Source: Mucilaginibacter cryoferens (lineage in GTDB: Bacteria; Bacteroidota; Bacteroidia; Sphingobacteriales; Sphingobacteriaceae). From it: a DNA stretch of 64,000 bases. Within the stretch, counting starts at the first letter, position 1; each line of letters begins with the position of its first letter. Of the stretch, positions 17,136 to 25,419 are shown one piece after another. Position numbers and translations under genes: made by a program. The stretch spans positions 100,046 through 164,045 of the forward strand of contig NZ_JACHCR010000015.1 of the NCBI RefSeq assembly GCF_014205845.1. Direction: 5' to 3'. Below the pieces are notes generated by a model that searched no databases, had not been told where the DNA came from, and saw nothing but the letters and a program-made list of their open reading frames with translations.

Positions 17136-17741
17136 CTATTTAAAGCTTGTGGTACCATCGCCCTGGTAAGCAAAACGGAAGGTGTAAAATTTTGATGCCG
17201 GCCTGGTGGTCAGATCGGCAAAAGTAGCGGTGGTGGTATTGGGGTTACCTTTGTAGTAACTCAGTATCTCTACCTTGGCATAGCTACCGGTGCTGGTTTT
17301 AATAACCAATATTTTACCGGGCACTGTAAGTATAGCGTGCTGCGGTTCTGTTGTAGCAGTGTAGGTATACCAGCCGGTTATGGCGTTGGCACCTGTTGCA
17401 TCAGCTTTGTAACCATCGGCAGGCGCAGTTAACAGCGTTTCAAAACTGCTGCTTACCACCTGGGCCTGGGTTGTACCCGTACCAGATGTACCGCTGTTTA
17501 CAAATATGCTGGTGCTTTTAAATTTAATATCCCATTTGTTGGTGGCTGTATCGGCACCGGTTATTTGCGCGCCGGTGGCCAGGCTGTAATAAACGGTTCC
17601 GGCAGATCCGTCCAGATCTGCAACTGTTTTGGTTGTTAGTTTACTTGTAACAGGGGTTGGCGTGTTATTATTTTTACTGCATGATGCCAGTAAAATAATA
17701 GAGCTGCTAAATGCCAATGATAGAGTTGTTAATTTGTTCAT
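17136..17741 (-). CDS. HmuY-like lipoprotein
   Basis: HmuY proteins are surface lipoproteins that capture heme and hand it to a TonB receptor. The 201-aa protein has a lipobox LLASC (Cys21) and a Thr/Ser-rich beta-strand body typical of the family (YYSLATGAQ, NKWDIKFKSTSIFVNSG, KFYTFRFAYQG). It follows the TonB receptor on the same strand with a 122-bp gap. Heme as ligand is inferred from the family; HmuY-like proteins outside pathogens may bind other tetrapyrroles. Confidence 0.75.
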   Translation of the reverse strand: MNKLTTLSLAFSSSIILLASCSKNNNTPTPVTSKLTTKTVADLDGSAGTVYYSLATGAQITGADTATNKWDIKFKSTSIFVNSGTSGTGTTQAQVVSSSFETLLTAPADGYKADATGANAITGWYTYTATTEPQHAILTVPGKILVIKTSTGSYAKVEILSYYKGNPNTTTATFADLTTRPASKFYTFRFAYQGDGTTSFK

Positions 17742-17863
17742 GTGATTTTTTGTATTTGAATATTTAATAGTTTGTTATTTAAGTTCGTTTTTACCGCCCC
17801 AGTCTACTCTCAGGATCAGCGCATTAGTCTTAAGCTTTATGCCTTCTGTTTTTAGCTTTCTCC

Positions 17864-19957
17864 TTATTTTCCGCCAAAATTGTAAGCCACACCTGCGTAA
17901 ATAAGCCGGCCGGGCAGGTTTAGTATCACCAGGCTATCTTTATAGTTGAGCAGGTTTTGGGCAGTAAGCTGCACCCTTATGGCATCGTTCATAAATAATT
18001 TAGAGAGCGACGCGTTTACCAGCACATAGCCTTTGGTGTACTCGTCGTCGCGGTTTACAATGCCATTGCCATCGGTATCTTTATAGCCATACCTGCCCCG
18101 GTAAATAGCACGAATAGATGCATTGATAGCAGTCTTTTCGTCAAGGTAGTTTACCCGCACGTTGTAGGTATATTTAGATCTGCCTAAAAGACCGCCATAT
18201 TCGCTGCGTTTTAAAACCCGGGTTTGGTTGGTCTCCGGATCTTTGGTAAAAACCTGGCCGGCTTTTATCTGGTTAAGTACGTCCTGATCATAAGCTTCGA
18301 GGTATTGGATACCACCGGCAATTTGCAGGGGCTTAAAAAGCTGGTAGCTTAAGTCGGTTTCTATTCCCTGGGTAAATACCTTGTTAAGATTAAAATACGA
18401 GAAAACCGACTGCCCGTTTGTTTTTATGGCGATGGCCGCTGTCTCTATCAGGTTACTAATATTATTGCGGAACACGTTGGCCGTCCAATACAATTTATCG
18501 GCCGGTTTGTAGCGAAAACCGAAGTTAAATGAGGTAGAACTTTCGGCATTTAACCTTTTGAGGGTAGATGGATCTATCAGCACAGTTTCTATCTGCCCTG
18601 TCTGCTGCAGGCGCTTGATCCCGGCGTTGGCTTCCTCATACCCAAAAACACTGTAACCAACTTCGGCATTGGTAAAGTTTAAATAGAGCTGGCGAAAATC
18701 TGGCGCTTTGTAACCTTTACCCACCGAACCCAATATGGTGAGTTTAGGACTTAGCGCATAACTTGCCGCCAGCTTAGGGCTAAACTGCGATTTGTAAACG
18801 CTGTGGGCATCGTACCTGCCCCCCGCAATAATATCCAGCTGTTTTACGGGTATCCAATCGGCCTGAAAGTAGCCGTAGCCCGAGGTGAATGATTGCTGTT
18901 TGGTATAGCGGGTAGCCGCTACGGTTTCGTACTGCCCCCCCGCCCCGGCGGTTATCTTCAGGTTATCCAACAATGAATAATCGTTCTGAATTTCGGCCCG
19001 GTTAAAGGTTTGATTAAAATAAGTTTCATCGTAAACTTCGCCATTATCCTCGTACCGGATATCTGATTTGGTTTTATAGGTTGAGCGGTAAAGCTGCAAT
19101 ACCAATACATCTTTTTTGCTGAAGCGGTGCGTAATTACCGGGGCTATGTTAAAATCCTTTTCGGTGCCCTTACCGGCGCCGTAGCGGGTATCAACCAAAA
19201 AGCGACTATCCTGATCATTGGTGTAATACCTTACCGATAACTTAACGCTGGTATTATCATCAAACCTGTAAGCCGTTTTACCATTAAAAGTATAACCTTC
19301 AAACGGCGATACCGTTGGAATACCCGATGATGGCTGCAAGGTATAACCGCCGCTACTGTAACGGTTGGCAAAGCCCGAGATGTAAAACTTATCTGTTTTA
19401 TAGGCCGAATTTAAGCTTACATCGACCGTTTTGTTGGTACCGTACCTGCCCGATAAACCGCCCGAAAAGCCTTTGGCCGGCTCGCTGGTAATAATGTTTA
19501 CCACGCCGGCCATAGCTTCGGAACCATAAAGGGAAGATGTAGGGCCTTTAACAATTTCAACACGATGTATATTGTTTGTTGTGATGCGCGATAGCTCAAA
19601 AACACCCGTGGTACGGCCTATCAGCGGCAAGCCATCTATCAGTATCAAGGTATAAGCCGGATCGAAGCCCTGGATCTGGATACCCTGGCCGTGCGGATCG
19701 TCAAGGATGGTTATCCCGGTTTGCTCAGATAGCACCTCATTCAGCCGTACTAAGCCTTTTTTCTTTATCTCTTCTGCGGTAATGCGGGTAATGGGAATGG
19801 GCACCTGTTGCAGGCTCTTAAGGGTACGGGTGCCGGTAATAACCACCTCTTTCAACTGCTTTGTGCTGGTATCTTTTTTTAACGTATCACGCTTTTGTGC
19901 CTGTGACTGGATGGAAATAAAAACGGTTAGCAGGAAAAAAGAAATATAAATTCGCAT
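17864..19957 (-). CDS. TonB-dependent receptor, heme/siderophore type
   Basis: A 697-aa outer membrane receptor with a signal peptide (cut near 20, SQAQ), a TonB-box-like LKEVVITGTR, a plug with GFDPAYTLILIDGLPL and VEIVKGPTSSLYGSEAM, and a barrel ending in VAYNFGGK. The segment GYKAPDFRQLY corresponds to the FRAP-type motif of heme and siderophore receptors. It is smaller than SusC proteins and lacks their N-terminal domain, so it is a classical metal or heme receptor. The HmuY-like gene downstream and the divergent AraC regulator 97 bp away complete a typical iron-responsive unit. Confidence 0.88.
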   Translation of the reverse strand: MRIYISFFLLTVFISIQSQAQKRDTLKKDTSTKQLKEVVITGTRTLKSLQQVPIPITRITAEEIKKKGLVRLNEVLSEQTGITILDDPHGQGIQIQGFDPAYTLILIDGLPLIGRTTGVFELSRITTNNIHRVEIVKGPTSSLYGSEAMAGVVNIITSEPAKGFSGGLSGRYGTNKTVDVSLNSAYKTDKFYISGFANRYSSGGYTLQPSSGIPTVSPFEGYTFNGKTAYRFDDNTSVKLSVRYYTNDQDSRFLVDTRYGAGKGTEKDFNIAPVITHRFSKKDVLVLQLYRSTYKTKSDIRYEDNGEVYDETYFNQTFNRAEIQNDYSLLDNLKITAGAGGQYETVAATRYTKQQSFTSGYGYFQADWIPVKQLDIIAGGRYDAHSVYKSQFSPKLAASYALSPKLTILGSVGKGYKAPDFRQLYLNFTNAEVGYSVFGYEEANAGIKRLQQTGQIETVLIDPSTLKRLNAESSTSFNFGFRYKPADKLYWTANVFRNNISNLIETAAIAIKTNGQSVFSYFNLNKVFTQGIETDLSYQLFKPLQIAGGIQYLEAYDQDVLNQIKAGQVFTKDPETNQTRVLKRSEYGGLLGRSKYTYNVRVNYLDEKTAINASIRAIYRGRYGYKDTDGNGIVNRDDEYTKGYVLVNASLSKLFMNDAIRVQLTAQNLLNYKDSLVILNLPGRLIYAGVAYNFGGK

Positions 19958-20054
19958 TTATTTAGACTAATTAAAAATAATGATGCAAATTTGTGGTATT
20001 CCTGAGATGTTTAGTCAACGTTAAACGGATTGAAAACAACGCCAAACGGATTTT

Positions 20055-21044
20055 ATGCGCATTACCTTTACATCACCATCACAAAAAAATGAAGCTTTAG
20101 CTATAGAATGCCCCGAAGACTACAGTAGCGAGCAACTGCCAGAACGCAGTTTTGAGCTGCCCCTTCTGTTTGGTGAACTACATCTTCGGCAAAACTTGTT
20201 AAACGGTGCAAGCATTATTTTAACGGAGTTGGATGTTAAAAAAACTTCAAAAGTTAAAATAGTCTGTGATGGCTTTTGTTGGATAATGAATTTTGTAATA
20301 GGTGGCGAGGCAGAGATAAATATACAGGGAAAAGAATTTAAGTTAACCGATGGCCGTTATCATACTTTTTATACGTCGTTATTTAACGCCGACATTTGTT
20401 GCAGGCATAAATGCCGCCTGCTCACAATTTGCCTTAGTCGAAATTTCATAAAAAAGATATTTGGAGGTGATGAGTTACCCCATAGGTCTATGGGTAATGT
20501 TGAGGGCCAAATTACATCTATAACCAAAGGCATTTACTTAAAAGGGCGGCTTGAACATTTACTGAATGATATTTTGAACGCCGGACAGCAGTCATATATT
20601 AAACGCATTTTTTTAGAGGCAAAAATATTGGAGCTACTCTCCTATCAACTGCAACAATTAGAAAACAGCCCCGCACCCGCAGAAAACCTCAATACCGATG
20701 ATAAAGCCCGACTGCACGAAGCCCGGTTACTGGTAGAGCAAAACCTGAAAACGCCCTGTTCTTTAATAGAACTTTCCCGCAAAACCGGACTAAATGATTT
20801 TAAACTCAAAAAAGGGTTTAAAATATTGTTTGGCAATACGGTATTTGGTTACCTGGGCGAACTACGCATGACCACCGCCTACCAGCTGCTCCAAAACGGC
20901 CAACGCGTAAGCACAGTGGCCGAAACCGTAGGCTATAGAAATCCACACCACTTTACGGCCGCCTTTAAAAAGCGGTATAAGATATTGCCCAGCCAGGTAA
21001 TGCAAATGGTATTTTTACTGATTAATTGGGGGTGGTGTGTATAG
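20055..21044 (+). CDS. AraC-family transcriptional regulator
   Basis: A 329-aa activator diverging from the TonB receptor gene. The C-terminal 100 residues hold two helix-turn-helix motifs (CSLIELSRKTGLNDFKLKKGF and VSTVAETVGYRNPHHFTAAFK). The N-terminal part is a beta-rich sensor domain like that of PchR-type siderophore regulators, and includes a Cys/His cluster CCRHKC. By position it should control the receptor and HmuY-like gene in response to iron or heme. Confidence 0.85.
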   Translation: MRITFTSPSQKNEALAIECPEDYSSEQLPERSFELPLLFGELHLRQNLLNGASIILTELDVKKTSKVKIVCDGFCWIMNFVIGGEAEINIQGKEFKLTDGRYHTFYTSLFNADICCRHKCRLLTICLSRNFIKKIFGGDELPHRSMGNVEGQITSITKGIYLKGRLEHLLNDILNAGQQSYIKRIFLEAKILELLSYQLQQLENSPAPAENLNTDDKARLHEARLLVEQNLKTPCSLIELSRKTGLNDFKLKKGFKILFGNTVFGYLGELRMTTAYQLLQNGQRVSTVAETVGYRNPHHFTAAFKKRYKILPSQVMQMVFLLINWGWCV

Positions 21045-21079
21045 GCTATACTAAACAAACTTTTCTCATCTACGTTCAT

Positions 21080-22312
21080 TTAAACTAATTTCATTTCAAG
21101 AATAAAATCAGCCTCACTTTTTATAAAGCTGTCAGATGTCCAAAGCATTCTTTTAAGTCTTTCTTTTTTTATCTTATCTGGAAATAGCTTATTATAATTA
21201 TCCCGGTATTGATTTAAATATTCAAGCTCTTCAGCCTTGTTGACCAATCTGTCCACAATTATTTCAGTAGGTCCCAATTCAATACCAATCCATCGTCTTT
21301 TTTTAAGTTCGGCTACCAAATAAGTAGTTCCGGCCCCGCCAAATGGGTCAAATATTACATCTCCTTCATTTGAAGCCATTTCTATAATACGATCAAGGAG
21401 TTTTATCGACAATTCATTCGCATCTTTCCTTTTTTTATATTTGGCATGTCTGACGGGTGGAATATCATACCAAACATCTGCCATATTTATTCCCTTCGGA
21501 TTCATTTTGTCTTTATAGCCCCCGTAATCGCGTAACTCTTTAAAACAATGGGGGCAAGTATCCATTTTAAGGCGATCTGGTTTAAAAACAGAAGGTTTTT
21601 CTTGTTTTACATAATACAACAAGGAATAATGAGACGGATATAACTTAGACGAAATTGGTAAAGAATATTTAATATCCACAGATATCCAATGACGGAAAGA
21701 GAGCCGGTGATTTAAAAATTCACTAAAATAGGTGTTCCATTTTGGTAGATTCCAAAGAAAAAGACTACCACCGGGTTTTAGTATGCGTATACATTCAGAC
21801 AACCACTGCTCTGTCCATCCAATATATTCAACAGAAGAAACATTGTCATCCATATTTGATGGATATAATTTGGATAAATTAAAGGGAGGATCCGCAAAAA
21901 CTAAATCAACTGAATTGCTTTGCATACCTGCCATTAAACTAAGGCAATCTCCCTCAAATAGTTCACCTAAAGTAGTCCGAAAAACGGCCTTATGATTTTC
22001 TAATTTAGGCGTTTCGGGTACAGTTATATCTTTTGCAATTTCGGATGCACGCTGACTTAGCAAGTCTTTCAATTCCTGACTATAAACCCCCATTCCAATC
22101 ATAATTTGAAATTGATTTATACCAAAAAAAGCAGCTATTATAACTAACTCATTACTTGGTGGCAATATGCCATTATCATTGTAAAAAAGTAAAGATTTTG
22201 TGGAGATTCCAATTTTGTGAGCAATTTCCTGTAGGTTCTTTTTATCGTCCCTATTTATCCCTAAAACCTGGAAGAATCCGCTTTTTTCCTTCATAAAACT
22301 AATATACTTCAA
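21080..22312 (-). CDS. DNA methyltransferase of a type II restriction-modification system
   Basis: The protein (410 aa) methylates DNA with S-adenosylmethionine. Catalytic motif IV is DPPF (141-144) and the cofactor motif FDPFGGAGTT (321-330) comes after it, the order of beta-class enzymes. DPPF favours N6-adenine but does not exclude N4-cytosine. Residues about 25-75 look like a helix-turn-helix (NLQEIAHKIGISTKSLL), unusual in a methyltransferase and possibly autoregulatory. A zinc-knuckle-like CPHC (253-256) lies in the target-recognition region. A start at Met7 (22294) is also possible. The gene diverges from the controller and nuclease genes. AT content is clearly above the neighbours, suggesting transfer. 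Confidence 0.88.
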   Translation of the reverse strand: MKYISFMKEKSGFFQVLGINRDDKKNLQEIAHKIGISTKSLLFYNDNGILPPSNELVIIAAFFGINQFQIMIGMGVYSQELKDLLSQRASEIAKDITVPETPKLENHKAVFRTTLGELFEGDCLSLMAGMQSNSVDLVFADPPFNLSKLYPSNMDDNVSSVEYIGWTEQWLSECIRILKPGGSLFLWNLPKWNTYFSEFLNHRLSFRHWISVDIKYSLPISSKLYPSHYSLLYYVKQEKPSVFKPDRLKMDTCPHCFKELRDYGGYKDKMNPKGINMADVWYDIPPVRHAKYKKRKDANELSIKLLDRIIEMASNEGDVIFDPFGGAGTTYLVAELKKRRWIGIELGPTEIIVDRLVNKAEELEYLNQYRDNYNKLFPDKIKKERLKRMLWTSDSFIKSEADFILEMKLV

Positions 22313-22331
22313 ATATACAACAAAGTAATGA

Positions 22332-22367
22332 AGACTATAGTCTGTTGTAGTGATAAACTAAAAAGTT
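22332..22367. promoter_or_regulatory. C-box-like palindromes between methyltransferase and controller genes
   Basis: AGACTATAGTCT (22332-22343) is a perfect 12-bp palindrome of the GACT-AGTC type seen in controller-protein operators. A second inverted repeat, AACT-N4-AGTT, lies at 22356-22367, just before the controller ATG at 22381. Together they span the only space between the divergent genes. Confidence 0.6.
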
Positions 22368-22380
22368 CAACTTGCCGTCC

Positions 22381-22614
22381 ATGTTGGAGATTGTATTAGG
22401 TAAAGTTTTAAAGAAAATTCGTGAAGAAGCATCTATTACTCAAGAAACCCTTGCGCTTAAAAGCGACCTTGACAGAACTTATATTTCTCTGTTAGAAAGA
22501 GGATTAAGAATGCCAACCATAGCGACCTTATTTAAAATGGCACCCGCGCTAAAAAAGACACCATCTGAGATCATTGCCATAATAGAACAAGAAATCGATG
22601 AAAATAGAGCATGA
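22381..22614 (+). CDS. XRE-type controller (C) protein of the restriction-modification system
   Basis: A 77-aa protein made almost entirely of one XRE helix-turn-helix (ITQETLALKSDLDRTYISLL, then ERGLRMPTIATLF), the size and fold of restriction controller proteins. I start it at the ATG at 22381; a TTG nine bases upstream is also in frame. It overlaps the nuclease gene by 17 bp, the usual C-R arrangement that delays nuclease expression until the methyltransferase has acted. Confidence 0.85.
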   Translation: MLEIVLGKVLKKIREEASITQETLALKSDLDRTYISLLERGLRMPTIATLFKMAPALKKTPSEIIAIIEQEIDENRA

Positions 22615-23206
22615 ACTTTTTTTAATAAAAGATGGAGACTTCAGTAAATCTATTGAATTTGAAATCATCATGAAGGAAATAAATGAAGGTATAAAATGTG
22701 TTACCTGGCATGATCCCGTGAAATTTAAAATAAATCCCGTTAAAATGGGAAATGGAGTATTTCCAATTAAAAATGACTTTATTAAATATCTTAAAAACAG
22801 GAATTGGCTTCCCGAAAATAAAATGTCCCTTGCTATAGGCATGAACCCAGGGGCGATAGATGCAGTTAAGCTTACATCACATGGTCCATTTGCGGTAGAA
22901 TGGGAAACAGGTAATATATCTTCCTCACACAGGGCATTGAATAAAATTGCATTAGGAATAATTCAGAAGCAAATTATTGGAGGGATTTTAATTTTGCCAA
23001 CAAGAACTTTCAGTCGCTTTCTCACCGATCGTGTTGGAAACTATCAGGAAATCGCGCCTTATTTTCCGATGTATCAACACTTATCGATATCAGACGGCTT
23101 AATAGCCGTAATTGGAATAGAACATGATGAAACTGATATCAATGCCCCCTTAATTCCGAAAGGAAAAGATGGAAATGCAAAAAAATCTTTTTTTAGTGAA
23201 ATTTAA
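22598..23206 (+). CDS. Type II restriction endonuclease, BamHI/BglII-like
   Basis: A 202-aa protein whose core fits the PD-(D/E)xK pattern of BamHI/BglII-type enzymes: Asp88 (GAIDAVKL), then Glu101 and Glu103 in the strand AVEWETGN, followed by the helix SSSHRALNKIALG and the strand GGILILPTR. The spacing Asp-12-Glu-x-Glu is close to that in BamHI and BglII. The family call rests on these motifs and on the overlap with the controller gene beside a methyltransferase. The recognition sequence cannot be read from the protein. Confidence 0.78.
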   Translation: MKIEHELFLIKDGDFSKSIEFEIIMKEINEGIKCVTWHDPVKFKINPVKMGNGVFPIKNDFIKYLKNRNWLPENKMSLAIGMNPGAIDAVKLTSHGPFAVEWETGNISSSHRALNKIALGIIQKQIIGGILILPTRTFSRFLTDRVGNYQEIAPYFPMYQHLSISDGLIAVIGIEHDETDINAPLIPKGKDGNAKKSFFSEI

Positions 23207-23619
23207 CGCCAGGCTAAAGTTGTAAGCAAGCAGCAAATTTATTTTATACTTTTAACTTTTTTACTATCCATTCGTTGTGATTATCATATGGCGATAATCA
23301 CTTTACTTGGTTAAAAAACAAAGCTTTCGAGTTATAATTACTCATGATCATTCAATCATCAATAAATTAAATTTAAGTCCTAAAAAGAAACCAAAAGTTA
23401 TCAACATATATTCCAAAAAATGCATCAACAATGAATGTGAAATGCTTTTTCACCACGTATATGTATATCCCTTGATAAATAGTCGAGCCTCCGTATAAAT
23501 AACGTTTAAATAAATTATGGTTGCATTTCAATTTTGGTTTACTAAATTGCCTCTTGTAAACCTATGTAACCGCCCCCTGCGGTTTGTACCAACCAATTAT
23601 TGAAACTTAATTTATCGCA
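23207..23619. other. Gene-poor AT-rich stretch after the restriction gene
   Basis: This 413-bp stretch holds a strong hairpin at 23277-23301 (listed separately) and otherwise AT-rich sequence. A TTG-started frame at 23307-23498 could encode 63 residues but has no clear ribosome site or family features, so I do not call it. It probably marks the right boundary of the transferred cassette. Confidence 0.5.
23277..23301. terminator. Hairpin downstream of the restriction endonuclease
   Basis: GTGATTATC (23277-23285) and GATAATCAC (23293-23301) are perfect 9-bp arms around a 7-nt loop. It lies 70 bp after the nuclease stop and lacks a clear U-run, so it may be a terminator or a protein-binding palindrome. 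Confidence 0.45.
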
Positions 23620-25011
23620 ATGGCAACCGATCGCAGAAAATTCATCAAGCACCTGGGTGCTTCCGTTTTACTTACCTCTGCTACGCTTAACAGCCTGGCC
23701 GCAAAAGAAGAAAACGAACTCCGTATCCTAAACACCGAAAAGCGCATTAGTCCGAACGATAAGATCCGTATTGCTACTATAGGGATGGGCATTATGGGTT
23801 TTAACGATACCCGGGCCGCTTTAACCGTGCCCGGCGTTGAACTGATTGGCTGCTGCGATTTGTATAAAGGCCGGCTTAACAGGGCTAAAGAAGTTTATGG
23901 TTCTACCTTATTTACTACCGGCGACCACCGCGAAATATTGGCCCGCAAAGATATTGATGCTGTTATAATAGCAACCAGCGATAACTGGCACAGCCAGATA
24001 GCTATTGATGCTATGCATAGTGGCAAAGCCGTTTACAGTGAAAAACCGATGATACACCAGATAAGCCAGGGCCTCGCCGAAATAAAGGCCCAACAGGAAA
24101 CTAAAATGGTTTTACAGGTTGGCAGCCAGCGGGTAAGCAGCATTGCCTATAAAAAAGCTAAAGAATTATATGAGGAGGGCGCAATAGGTAAGATCAATTC
24201 TATCGAAGCATCGTTTAACAGGCAAAGCGCACTGGGGGCCTGGCAATATACCATCCCTTTGGATGCATCGCCACAAAGCGTAGATTGGGCGAGATATCAA
24301 TCAAACGCCAAAATAAAATATGATTATGATAGCAAGCGCTTTTTCAGGTGGCGTAATTACCGCGAATATGGCACCGGCGTAGCCGGCGACCTGTTTGTTC
24401 ACCTGCTAAGTGGCATCCACTTTATAACCGGCTCTAAAGGTCCCGAAAAAATTTACGCTATTGGCGATCTGGCTTATTGGAAAGACGGCCGCAACGTACC
24501 CGATGTAATGAGCGCGGTGATACACTATGGTGAAACCAAAGAGCACCCTGCTTTCCAGGTAACACTGCGGGTAAATTTTATAAGCGGCGAGGGAGACCAT
24601 AGCACCACCAAAATTGTAGGTTCGGAAGGTGTGATGGACTTAATGGGCGACGATAGCTTTACCATTAGCAAAAGTAAAATGCCGGTTGCCACGGGCATCG
24701 GAGGCTGGGATTCGTTATTGACCTTTACCGAAGCCCAGCAAAAAGAGCTGATGGACGACTACAATAAACGTTTTTCGCAGGCAGACCAGCAGGTGCCTTC
24801 CACTCCCGGTGTTAATTACCGGGCACCAGAGGGCTACAGCGCATCAAACGATCATTTTGCCAACTTTTTTGATTCTGTGCGCACAGGTAAACCCGTTGTA
24901 GAAGATGCAGTATTTGGTTTCAGGGCAGCAGCCCCTTGCCTGGCTTGCAACGACAGTTATTTTGAAAATAAGGTAATTAAGTGGGATGCAGAGAATATGA
25001 AAATAGTGTAA
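23620..25011 (+). CDS. Tat-signal Gfo/Idh/MocA-family oxidoreductase
   Basis: A 463-aa NAD(P)-dependent sugar oxidoreductase. Residues 5-27 carry a Tat signal (DRRKFIKHLGASVLLTS). The Rossmann domain shows IATIGMGIMG (around 51-60) and the family signature SEKPMIH with the substrate-site lysine. The C-terminal domain is the usual beta sheet (AVIHYGETKEHPAFQV). Exported members are common in Bacteroidota next to glycan loci and act on sugar derivatives or glycosides in the periplasm. It stands alone on the plus strand beside the rhamnosidase locus; a link to that locus is inference. Confidence 0.9.
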   Translation: MATDRRKFIKHLGASVLLTSATLNSLAAKEENELRILNTEKRISPNDKIRIATIGMGIMGFNDTRAALTVPGVELIGCCDLYKGRLNRAKEVYGSTLFTTGDHREILARKDIDAVIIATSDNWHSQIAIDAMHSGKAVYSEKPMIHQISQGLAEIKAQQETKMVLQVGSQRVSSIAYKKAKELYEEGAIGKINSIEASFNRQSALGAWQYTIPLDASPQSVDWARYQSNAKIKYDYDSKRFFRWRNYREYGTGVAGDLFVHLLSGIHFITGSKGPEKIYAIGDLAYWKDGRNVPDVMSAVIHYGETKEHPAFQVTLRVNFISGEGDHSTTKIVGSEGVMDLMGDDSFTISKSKMPVATGIGGWDSLLTFTEAQQKELMDDYNKRFSQADQQVPSTPGVNYRAPEGYSASNDHFANFFDSVRTGKPVVEDAVFGFRAAAPCLACNDSYFENKVIKWDAENMKIV

Positions 25012-25078
25012 GCCATCGTTATTATAAGAAGTGAAATTAAAGAAACGCTGAAGGGCGAATGACAAAGCGGCGAACCCT

Positions 25079-25173
25079 TGTCATGCTGAACGTAGTGAAG
25101 CATCTATTCGCATACGATACAGGGCAAATAGGCATGGCGCAGAATAGATTCTTCACTACCTTCCAGAATGACA
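25079..25173. repeat. Imperfect terminal-inverted-repeat element (about 95 bp)
   Basis: The left end (TGTCATGCTGAACGTAGTGA and on to 25109) is matched in reverse complement by the right end (25142-25173), with about 32-bp arms and only a few mismatches, around a 32-bp centre. No coding capacity. It looks like a non-autonomous palindromic element of the kind scattered between genes in this family; the wording TGAA-GTAGTGAAG-ATCT is familiar from Sphingobacteriaceae intergenic regions, but copies elsewhere cannot be checked here. Confidence 0.6.
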
Positions 25174-25258
25174 AAAGGGGTAATTTAAAACTTACAAGGA
25201 TGACAAGCTTTTTTTAACTCTATATGGATAGCTCCGATGAAAAAGCCAGCAACTAAAA

Positions 25259-25289
25259 AAGCGCCCCGAATCTCACAACGGGGACGCTT
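25259..25289 (-). terminator. Rho-independent terminator of the rhamnogalacturonan-type locus
   Basis: On the minus strand AAGCGTCCCCG pairs with CGGGGCGCTT (one bulge) across a 10-nt loop and runs into TTTTTT. It lies 130 bp after the last gene of the minus-strand operon. Confidence 0.8.
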
Positions 25290-25419
25290 CATAGTATGAA
25301 TATACTATTCAACTAAATCTCAGAAACTCCGAGAAATTTTAAATGCCTTAATGTTTCAGGTTAAAATAGCAGGACCACCCGTGATAAAGCAGCCTTGCTA
25401 TTTTGTTGAATTGTACCTA

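Larger units (their letters stand above)
25012..25419. other. Convergent intergenic region with repeat and terminator
   Basis: The 408 bp between the oxidoreductase and the surface lipoprotein gene contain an imperfect inverted-repeat element (25079-25173) and a terminator (25259-25289). No further coding signal is seen. Confidence 0.6.

Noticed and set aside
21887..21892. A GGATCC site inside the methyltransferase gene as evidence for BamHI-like specificity
   Set aside because: The nuclease is only fold-level similar to BamHI/BglII, and a single site says nothing about its recognition sequence.
23307..23498. A 63-codon frame starting with TTG after the restriction endonuclease
   Set aside because: No ribosome-binding signal, no recognisable family, rare start codon and AT-rich low-complexity composition; it could equally be chance.
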